From Chitinophagaceae bacterium (lineage in GTDB: Bacteria; Bacteroidota; Bacteroidia; Chitinophagales; Chitinophagaceae), in assembly GCA_025455205.1 (NCBI GenBank), contig JALOMZ010000172.1, positions 1-5,276 on the forward strand: a stretch of 5,276 nt of DNA, in the 5' to 3' direction. The notes under the pieces are model-generated. The model saw only the letters and a program-made list of their open reading frames with translations. It ran no database searches and was not told the origin of the DNA. The first letter of the stretch is position 1; every line of letters starts with the position of its first letter. The translations under genes and the position numbers were made by a program. Of this stretch, positions 1 to 4,277 are shown piece by piece.

Positions 1-13
1 GTATAATGCAAAG

Positions 14-47
14 CACCCGCAGGCAGGTTCCGGCGGGTGTTTTGTTT
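14..47 (+). terminator. Intrinsic terminator of an upstream gene outside the window
   Basis: A 7-bp GC-rich stem (CACCCGC at 14-20 pairing with GCGGGTG at 33-39) encloses a 12-nt loop and runs straight into TTTTGTTTT-like sequence at 40-48. The T-tract lies on the + strand side only, so it should end a + strand transcript entering from the left. That gene is not visible here. Confidence 0.75.
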
Positions 48-72
48 TCCGGCGGGCGCGGCCAAAACTTTG
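41..72 (+). promoter_or_regulatory. Possible Bacteroidota-type promoter for the DUF4294 gene
   Basis: TTTG at 41-44 is followed after 20 nt by AAACTTTG at 65-72. This resembles the Bacteroidota primary sigma-factor pattern (-33 TTTG, -7 TAnnTTTG), but the first base of the -7 element is A instead of T. It would start transcription near 78 and give a leader of about 60 nt. The -33 element would lie in the T-tract of the preceding terminator. The single mismatch keeps confidence low. Confidence 0.35.
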
Positions 73-138
73 CTAAACTCCAAACTTTCCCCTCCGGACC
101 TCCTCATTTATGGCCCTGTTGCTTAATTTTATGACAGG

Positions 139-750
139 ATGCAACCACTGCGTGTCATATTGATGCTGTTGGGAATCACCCTTGTGGCCGGTGTAAAGGC
201 CCAGGTGGTGCCGCCTCAATACGGCCCCAATGATACCATTGTGGTGTATGCCACCGTGATGCCGGATGGCACACTGGTTCCCACCTCTGCGCTGCCCATG
301 GTGGAAGTGGTGGGCAAAATGCCCCGCTGGATGGCCCGCCAGCAAAAGAAAACAACCCGACTGCGTAATGCTGTGTACGTTACATATCCCTACGCCCGCG
401 AAGCCAGCCGCATCATCAACTACATCAGCCGTCGCACGGCCGGCATGCCGGAAGGCAAGCGCAAGGATTTCATCAAACAACAGGAAAAGGAGCTCAAGGA
501 AGCCTTTGGCGACCGCATCACCAACCTGAGTGTGTACCAGGGCAAGGTGCTCATGAAGCTCATCAACCGGCAAACCGGGGTAAATGTTTACGATCTGCTC
601 AAAGAATACAAAGGCGGCATGAATGCCCGCTTCTGGCAAACCGTGGCCTTTGTTTTTGGCAGCAGCCTCAAGCAGCCCTACGACCCGCGCGGCGAGGATT
701 CGGAAATGGAAGGCTATGTGGTGGAAGTGGAACGGATGTACGGAGGATAG
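139..750 (+). CDS. DUF4294 domain-containing secreted protein of unknown function
   Basis: This 203-residue protein matches what I recall of DUF4294 (PF14127-like), a family largely confined to Bacteroidota and with no known activity. Residues 1-21 form a signal peptide: Arg5, a hydrophobic stretch at 6-18, and a V-K-A end, so cleavage is expected between A21 and Q22. The mature protein has a short variable region, then the conserved core from about residue 60. Landmarks are YPYA at 83-86, a charged helical segment with KELKEAFG at 117-124, KLINRQTG at 140-147, FWQ at 165-167 and the C-terminal YDPRGED at 181-187. The length is usual for the family. The ATG at 139 is preferred because it keeps the Arg in the signal peptide; an in-frame ATG at 163 would also leave a hydrophobic leader. 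It is likely periplasmic or outer-membrane associated. The family call is confident; the function is unknown. Confidence 0.85.
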   Translation: MQPLRVILMLLGITLVAGVKAQVVPPQYGPNDTIVVYATVMPDGTLVPTSALPMVEVVGKMPRWMARQQKKTTRLRNAVYVTYPYAREASRIINYISRRTAGMPEGKRKDFIKQQEKELKEAFGDRITNLSVYQGKVLMKLINRQTGVNVYDLLKEYKGGMNARFWQTVAFVFGSSLKQPYDPRGEDSEMEGYVVEVERMYGG

Positions 751-785
751 GCAATAGGGAATAGGCAATAGGCAATAGGGATCAG
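751..785. repeat. Heptad tandem repeat, GCAATAG family
   Basis: Five consecutive 7-mers follow the DUF4294 stop codon: GCAATAG, GGAATAG, GCAATAG, GCAATAG and the degenerate GGATCAG. The last six coding bases plus stop (GGATAG) already resemble the unit. Because 7 is not a multiple of 3, any frame through it encodes a heptapeptide repeat; on the minus strand this reads as YCLLPIP-like peptides. From memory, such peptides appear in many spurious hypothetical proteins. Confidence 0.8.
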
Positions 786-835
786 GTAATGCTGCACAGG
801 AAACCTGTAGCGGACAATGAACCGCCCCGCATAAA

Positions 836-870
836 GAACATCGAACATCGAACATCAAACATCAAACATC
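836..870. repeat. Heptad tandem repeat, GAACATC/AAACATC family
   Basis: Five perfect-length 7-mers without a gap: three GAACATC (836-856) then two AAACATC (857-870), and AAACGCT continues degenerately to 877. The + strand translation is the NIEHRTS-type heptapeptide that I remember as a recurrent artefact in predicted proteins. It is a different family from the block at 751-785 but has the same period. Confidence 0.85.
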
Positions 871-954
871 AAACGCTCCGGATATTTCCGAACATCGGGC
901 CTTCCAAATCTCACCTGCCTTTCGCTGAGCTCCTTTCAGGAGGGAGCCATCTAC

Positions 955-982
955 CGACTCCCGACTATGGTCTTCGGACTTT
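955..982. repeat. Short CGACTCC-type heptad block
   Basis: Four in-phase 7-mers: CGACTCC, CGACTAT, GGTCTTC and GGACTTT, running into a T8 tract (980-987). The 18 bases at 956-973 recur exactly at 1087-1104 in the larger block of the same family. The sequence between 880 and 955 carries a small CTCCT/AGGAG hairpin (930-942) but nothing gene-like. Confidence 0.7.
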
Positions 983-1050
983 TTTTTAACCACAGAGGCG
1001 ACGGAGGATAACACATAGCAATCCAGAGAGAAAGGCCTTCCGCTACAAAC

Positions 1051-1134
1051 TTCCGGACTTTCGGACTTGCGGTCTTCCCGACTCCGGACTCCCGACTATG
1101 GTCTCCCGACTTTCCGTCTTCCCGACTTCCGGAC
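1051..1134. repeat. Long CGGACTT/CGACTCC heptad block
   Basis: About twelve degenerate 7-mers of the form (C/G)(C/G)ACT(T/C)(C/T), with variants such as CGACTCC, GGACTCC, CGACTAT, GGTCTCC and CGACTTT. The period slips to 8 nt in places near 1107-1134. It is the same family as the block at 955-982. The 70 bases between the two blocks (988-1050) are not heptadic. They include CCACAGAGG..GACGGAGGA, reminiscent of another dispersed CCACAGAGGCACGGAG-type repeat that I know only from memory. Confidence 0.7.
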
Positions 1135-1141
1135 TCACCCT

Positions 1142-1169
1142 CGTACCTCGTACTTCGTATTTCGTACTT
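1142..1169. repeat. CGTACTT heptad block next to the bshB1 promoter
   Basis: Four contiguous 7-mers: CGTACCT, CGTACTT, CGTATTT and CGTACTT. The block begins 7 bp after the CGGACTT-family block and ends 9 bp before the TACTTTTG element of bshB1. The region where a -33 element would be expected (about 1155-1163) therefore consists of heptad sequence. Confidence 0.8.
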
Positions 1170-1178
1170 TCTCCTGCT

Positions 1179-1186
1179 TACTTTTG
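1179..1186 (+). promoter_or_regulatory. bshB1 promoter -7 element (TACTTTTG)
   Basis: TACTTTTG matches the Bacteroidota -7 consensus TAnnTTTG exactly. The G is at 1186 and the bshB1 ATG at 1193, so transcription would begin at or within a few bases of the start codon. No clear -33 TTTG is present; TTTC at 1160-1163, inside the heptad block, is the nearest partial match. There is no Shine-Dalgarno sequence between this element and the ATG, which fits a leaderless or near-leaderless transcript. Confidence 0.55.
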
Positions 1187-1192
1187 CTTTCT

Positions 1193-1921
1193 ATGAAACT
1201 GGATATCCTGGCCATTGCGGCGCACCCCGATGATGTGGAACTGAGCTGCGCCGGCACCCTCATGATGGAGAAGCGGTTGGGCAAGACCGTAGGCATTGTT
1301 GACCTTACCCGGGGCGAACTGGGCACACGGGGCACACCCGAATCGAGGGCGCAGGAAGCCCTGGATGCGCTGGCCGTGATGGGCCTCGATGTGCGCGAGA
1401 ACCTGGAACTGCCCGATGGATTTTTCCGCAACAGCCAGGAGCATCAGCTGGCAGTGATCAAAGCCATTCGCCGGTACCGGCCGGAGATCATCCTCACCAA
1501 TGCCCCGGCCGACCGCCATCCCGACCATGGCCGGGCTGCCCTGCTGGTAAAGGAGAGCGCCTGGCTCAGCGGCCTGCGCAAGATCGAAACCCTCGACGAC
1601 GGACTGCCCCAGCAGGCCTGGCGCCCCAAATATGTTTTTCATTTCATACAGGACCGCTACCTCGAACCGGATTTTGTGTACGATATTTCACCGGTGATGG
1701 ACCAGAAAGTGGCTGCTATCCGTGCCTTCCGCACCCAGTTTGACACCGTGCCGGATGATGAGCCACAAACCTATATCAGCACCCCCGGTTTTCTGCAGTC
1801 CATTATAGATCGTGCCAGGGCCCTCGGCAAAAATATTGGGGTGGAATATGCCGAAGGATTCATTTCTGAGAAGATGTTGGGGGTGCCAAACTTCAACAGT
1901 TTTATCCAAAATGTAACGTAA
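1193..1921 (+). CDS. bshB1: Bacillithiol biosynthesis deacetylase BshB1
   Basis: This 242-residue cytosolic enzyme belongs to the PIG-L/LmbE zinc deacetylase family. BshB1 removes acetate from N-acetylglucosaminyl-malate to give glucosaminyl-malate, the second step of bacillithiol synthesis, between BshA and BshC (neither is in the window). The AHPDDVE motif at 10-16 supplies the predicted zinc ligands His11 and Asp14 and the general base Asp13. HPDH at 109-112 supplies the third ligand, His112. The stretch TRGELGTRGT (39-48) and the C-terminal EGF-SEKMLG segment are typical of BshB1 rather than of other LmbE-like proteins. Length is normal for the family. The reading frame is open upstream to a TTG at 1067, but those 42 codons are heptad repeat, so the ATG at 1193 is chosen. 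All active-site residues are intact. The gene is followed by no terminator of its own. Confidence 0.93.
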   Translation: MKLDILAIAAHPDDVELSCAGTLMMEKRLGKTVGIVDLTRGELGTRGTPESRAQEALDALAVMGLDVRENLELPDGFFRNSQEHQLAVIKAIRRYRPEIILTNAPADRHPDHGRAALLVKESAWLSGLRKIETLDDGLPQQAWRPKYVFHFIQDRYLEPDFVYDISPVMDQKVAAIRAFRTQFDTVPDDEPQTYISTPGFLQSIIDRARALGKNIGVEYAEGFISEKMLGVPNFNSFIQNVT

Positions 1922-1940
1922 GCCCTACCTTCAGCACACC

Positions 1941-1948
1941 TACCTTTG
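1941..1948 (+). promoter_or_regulatory. Desaturase promoter -7 element (TACCTTTG)
   Basis: TACCTTTG is an exact TAnnTTTG match, followed by C as is common in this phylum. It lies 20 bp after the bshB1 stop and would start transcription near 1953-1955, leaving a leader of about 65 nt. A good -33 TTTG is not seen at the expected distance. The last 20 bases before the desaturase ATG are strongly A/T-rich, and there is no Shine-Dalgarno sequence. Confidence 0.55.
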
Positions 1949-2017
1949 CGCTGCATCCAGCCAGGACAGGTATTGGATTAATGCCTCAGGCTATCTTTTC
2001 ATTGTATTTAATTTTTA

Positions 2018-3094
2018 ATGGCTACGACTCCCAAGTTCCCCCAGGTAACTCCTTCTTTTCACAGTGTTTTAAAGCAACGGGTTAATCAGTATTTTCAGGA
2101 AAACAACATCGCGCCCACCGGCGGATGGCGTCTCTTTACCAAAGGCATCATCCTGTTCAGCCTGCTGGCAGCCACCTACCTGGTGCTGCTGATTGTGCAG
2201 CCGCCCACCGTATGGGCCATGCTGCTCTGTGCCCTTCTCGGGCTGCTTATTGCCACCATCGGCTTCAACATCATGCACGATGGCAGCCACGGCAGCTTCA
2301 GCAAGTATGGCTTCATCAACAAACTGGCGGCCCTCACGCTCAATATGCTTGGCGGCAGCGCCTTCATGTGGAACCAGAAACACAATGTGATCCACCACGC
2401 CTACACCAACGTGCACGACGTGGATGATGACCTCGATGCCGGCATTCTCATGCGCATGAGCAAGCACCAGCCCCGTCTGGCCATCCACCGCGTACAGCAC
2501 CTGTATTTCTGGGTGCTCTATTCCCTGCTCTACCTTTTCTGGATCTTCTATTCCGATTTCGGCAAGTATTTCAAACGCCGCATCGGTTCCGTGCCGCTGA
2601 AGAAGATGAGCCTCAAAGACCACCTGTCTTTCTGGTTCGGCAAGCTGCTCTTTGCCATGGTATTCATGATCATTCCCATCATGACCTTCGGGTTCTTTAA
2701 CTGGATGGTGGGTTTCCTGGTGATGACTACCGTGAGCGGCCTGGTGCTGAGCATCGTATTCCAGCTGGCCCATACCGTGGAAGACACTTCCTTCCCGCTG
2801 GCCGATGAAGCTACCGGCCGCATGGAAGATGAGTGGGCCGTACACCAGCTCAAAACCACAGCCAATTTTGCCACCCGCAACAAGGTGATCAGCTGGCTGG
2901 TGGGCGGACTGAATTTCCAGGTAGAACATCACCTGTTTCCCCGCATCTCCCATATCCATTATCCGGCCATCAATAAGATTGTGAAGCAGGCCTGCGCCGA
3001 ATTCAACGTGCCCTATATCGAATACCGCACCATGGGCCGGGCCATTGCCAGCCACGTGTCGCACCTGCGGCATCTGGGCCAGGCAGCAGCCTGA
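2018..3094 (+). CDS. Membrane fatty acid desaturase (front-end, DesA3-like)
   Basis: This 358-residue integral membrane di-iron enzyme (PF00487; COG3239-like) is expected to put a double bond into the acyl chains of membrane lipids or acyl-CoA/ACP. The three histidine boxes are intact: HDGSH at 87-91, HNVIHH at 122-127 and QVEHH at 301-305. An additional His252 lies in AHTVED. Gln in place of the first His of box three is typical of front-end (delta-5/delta-6, linoleoyl-CoA type) desaturases. Hydrophobic segments lie at about 43-60, 64-84, 161-178, 209-226 and 229-250, which puts the boxes on the cytoplasmic face. There is no N-terminal cytochrome b5 domain, so electrons must come from a separate carrier. 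Length is usual. The ATG at 2018 follows an A/T-rich leader and matches the family N-terminus. It has its own promoter and terminator. Regioselectivity cannot be read from the sequence. Confidence 0.9.
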   Translation: MATTPKFPQVTPSFHSVLKQRVNQYFQENNIAPTGGWRLFTKGIILFSLLAATYLVLLIVQPPTVWAMLLCALLGLLIATIGFNIMHDGSHGSFSKYGFINKLAALTLNMLGGSAFMWNQKHNVIHHAYTNVHDVDDDLDAGILMRMSKHQPRLAIHRVQHLYFWVLYSLLYLFWIFYSDFGKYFKRRIGSVPLKKMSLKDHLSFWFGKLLFAMVFMIIPIMTFGFFNWMVGFLVMTTVSGLVLSIVFQLAHTVEDTSFPLADEATGRMEDEWAVHQLKTTANFATRNKVISWLVGGLNFQVEHHLFPRISHIHYPAINKIVKQACAEFNVPYIEYRTMGRAIASHVSHLRHLGQAAA

Positions 3095-3121
3095 TGCGGT
3101 CATTCAGTTTACTTATTTAGG

Positions 3122-3160
3122 ATCGTCCTTCCTGCCTTAGCCGGGAGGACGATTTCTTTT
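3122..3160 (+). terminator. Intrinsic terminator of the desaturase gene
   Basis: An 11-bp stem (3122-3132 with 3143-3153; core ATCGTCCT/AGGACGAT, one G-U pair) encloses a 10-nt loop and is followed by TTCTTTT. It lies 27 bp after the desaturase stop codon and has the T-tract on the + strand side. Confidence 0.88.
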
Positions 3161-3213
3161 GGGATTCTGTCATGGGCTGATTCGGCCCCGGCATTCAATG
3201 GCCAGCAGGCAGT

Positions 3214-3280
3214 GACTGCGGTCATCTGCGGAGGATTTATTCCCGCAGATCCCGCAGATACTGGCGCAGATTCGCGCAGC
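3214..3280. repeat. ATCTGCG dispersed repeat, copy A
   Basis: The element has an inverted pair (ATCTGCGG at 3224-3231, CCGCAGAT at 3243-3250) followed by direct GCAGAT iterations at 3245, 3254 and 3265. A second copy lies at 3994-4080 in the same orientation; in the segment GCAGATACTGGCGCAGATTC (3254-3273) and its continuation to 3279, 24 of 26 bases agree. From memory, ATCTGCG/CGCAGAT motifs are common intergenic repeats in Bacteroidota genomes. No coding content. Confidence 0.75.
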
Positions 3281-3328
3281 GCTGCACTTTATTCAGCGTA
3301 AATTAAATGACGCGACCCGCAGAAACAG

Positions 3329-3560
3329 GCAAAGGCATTCGCCTGTGCAACATGCAACAAGTATTGCAGAAAGCCTGCACGACCTCGTTCCTTTAGGGAC
3401 GAAATATCGGCAGCAACAAATGGAGCCATGATGCCCCTTGTACTGCAGAGACAAAACAAAACGCTGTACCTCCCACCCGGCTTTGCTGTTGCGACCCTAC
3501 GGGGCGCTTGGTTTTCATGGCCCTTCAACGTGCTACCATTATACTGTCCCGCTGGGACAG
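3329..3560. repeat. Hairpin-array unit 1
   Basis: The hairpins in order are CGTTCC/GGGACG (3386-3401, one G-U pair), a decayed TTGT/ACAA stem (3438-3454), GCGACCC/GGGGCGC (3491-3507, one A-G mismatch) and a perfect CTGTCCC/GGGACAG (3544-3560). A 26-nt segment at 3483-3508 is identical to 3721-3746 in unit 2. The unit begins with the GGCAAAGGCATT motif, which recurs exactly at 3561. Confidence 0.8.
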
Positions 3561-3797
3561 GCAAAGGCATTCACCAGTGAAACATGCAACAAGCATTGCA
3601 GAAAGCCTGCACCTCCTCGTCCCTTTGGGGACGAAATGTTGGTAGCTGAAAACGCAGCCTGGATGCCCTTTGTCCTGTAGGGACAAAACAAACCCCAAAA
3701 GCTGAACATGCCACCTGGCATTGCTGTTGCGACCCTACGGGGCGCTGGGTTTTGTGACCTTGCAATGTGTTACAAACATGCTGTCCCGCTGGTACCG
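3561..3797. repeat. Hairpin-array unit 2
   Basis: Its hairpins are CGTCCC/GGGACG (3618-3633, perfect), TTGTCC/GGACAA (3670-3686, perfect), GCGACCC/GGGGCGC (3729-3745) and a damaged fourth hairpin that begins CTGTCCCGCTGG (3781-3792) but has lost the complementary arm. The linker GACGAAATGTTGGTAGC follows hairpin 1. Confidence 0.8.
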
Positions 3798-4121
3798 CCA
3801 GAGGCATTAACTTGTGAAAGACGCGACAAGCATAGAGGATAGCCACCCACTCCTCGTCCCGTCAGGGACTAAATATCGGTAGCAAGAAGTTGAGCCAAGA
3901 TGGCCCTTGTCCTGTAGGGACAACACAAAACGCCAAGCGTTGAACATGCCCCGGCATTGCGGTTGGTGCCCATCGGGCCATCGCATTGAGTTGATCTCTG
4001 CGGCATCCGCGGTTTCCGATCAGCGAGATCTGCGGGGGATCTTTTCCGCAGATACTTGCGCAGATTCACGCAGATGAAAAGGTCCCCATCGTTCATCCTA
4101 TGACATTGCCCGCTGGTTACT
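3798..4121. repeat. Hairpin-array unit 3, carrying ATCTGCG copy B
   Basis: Hairpin 1 is GTCCC/GGGAC (3856-3869), hairpin 2 is TTGTCC/GGACAA (3907-3923) and hairpin 3 is GCCC/GGGC (3968-3978). The hairpin-4-like sequence (CCCGCTGG at 4109-4116) lies 324 bp after its counterpart at 3785, where 237 would be expected. The extra 87 bp match the ATCTGCG element at 3994-4080, so the unit appears to be split by it. Confidence 0.65.
3994..4080. repeat. ATCTGCG dispersed repeat, copy B
   Basis: It contains CTGCGGCATCCGCGG near 3998, an inverted pair (ATCTGCGG at 4028-4035, CCGCAGAT at 4047-4054), then GCAGAT iterations at 4060 and 4071. It is the same element and orientation as copy A at 3214-3280, with about 20 bp extra in its left half. 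It sits inside hairpin-array unit 3, between hairpins 3 and 4. Positions 4122-4198, between this unit and the protease terminator, hold only one GGCAAG/CTTGCC hairpin (4146-4165) without a T-tract. Confidence 0.7.
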
Positions 4122-4198
4122 GGAAGCCAGGTGGCGCTTTGCGTGGGCAAGCAAACCGCCTTGCCTGCTTCCGTTGATTGAAAATTGCAGGTATGCAC

Positions 4199-4233
4199 AA
4201 AAAAAGACCAGCGCCATGGGAAGCGCTGGTCTT
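4199..4233 (-). terminator. Intrinsic terminator of the HtrA-type protease gene
   Basis: A perfect 11-bp stem (AAGACCAGCGC at 4204-4214 with GCGCTGGTCTT at 4223-4233) has an 8-nt loop. On the minus strand it is followed by seven T residues (4205-4199, the last two T's overlapping the stem's A-T closing pairs). It lies 44 bp past the protease stop codon. Confidence 0.92.
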
Positions 4234-4277
4234 CGAAAACGATTGTCGGATGCAGCAGATGCACGCCGGCAACAGGC

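Larger units (their letters stand above)
3312..4121. repeat. Tandem array of three ~235-bp multi-hairpin units
   Basis: Three related direct repeats stand head to tail between the desaturase and the protease genes. Matching landmarks lie 232 bp apart between units 1 and 2 and 237 bp apart between units 2 and 3. Each unit carries four short hairpins in a fixed order, with CCC/GGG-type stems and 3-5 nt loops, separated by conserved linkers such as GCAGAAAGCCTGCAC. A hairpin-4-like sequence is found at every unit boundary: 3312-3328 (decayed), 3544-3560 (perfect), 3781-3797 (partly decayed) and 4105-4121 (decayed). I see no protein-coding signal. From memory, similar GTCCC..GGGAC..GGTAGC repeats occur in other Bacteroidota genomes, but I cannot verify this. 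Confidence 0.85.

Noticed and set aside
796..808. ACAGG/CCTGT hairpin after the DUF4294 gene
   Set aside because: A 5-bp stem with no T-tract and no context to suggest a regulatory or terminator role.
73..858. 261-codon minus-strand open frame over DUF4294
   Set aside because: It is antisense to a recognised family, its upstream end is made of heptad repeats, and it has no domain resemblance.
961..987. Terminator for DUF4294 (CCGA/TCGG stem followed by T8)
   Set aside because: The stem is only 4 bp with a 9-nt loop, and the bases belong to the heptad repeat; the T8 tract alone is not sufficient.
789..989. 66-codon + strand open frame between DUF4294 and bshB1
   Set aside because: Its sequence is translated GAACATC and CGACTCC heptads with no start-site signal and no family resemblance.
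1067..1192. In-frame extension of bshB1 upstream to a TTG codon, adding 42 residues
   Set aside because: The extension is encoded by heptad repeats (RTPDYG, TSYFVFRT-like), the conserved enzyme begins at the ATG at 1193, and a TAnnTTTG promoter element lies inside the extension.
1949..2017. Riboswitch or structured leader before the desaturase
   Set aside because: The predicted leader is about 65 nt, A/T-rich near the ATG, and shows no stable paired structure or known aptamer motif.
2069..3103. 344-codon minus-strand open frame opposite the desaturase
   Set aside because: It mirrors the biased codon use of the desaturase, has a His/Gly-rich composition with no recognisable motif, and would overlap the coding strand almost completely.
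3289..3846. Several 60-93 codon open frames within the hairpin array (mostly minus strand)
   Set aside because: They cover repeat hairpins; similar peptides arise from units 1 and 2, but the 232 and 237 bp spacings do not preserve a frame, unit 3 has a stop, and there is no initiation signal.
3214..4080. Composite transposon or IS bounded by the two ATCTGCG copies
   Set aside because: No transposase gene lies between them, no clear target duplication is visible, and the copies better fit insertions into hairpin units.
3312..4121. CRISPR array
   Set aside because: The repeats are ~235 bp with internal hairpins, not 25-40 bp repeats with unique spacers, and no cas genes are present.
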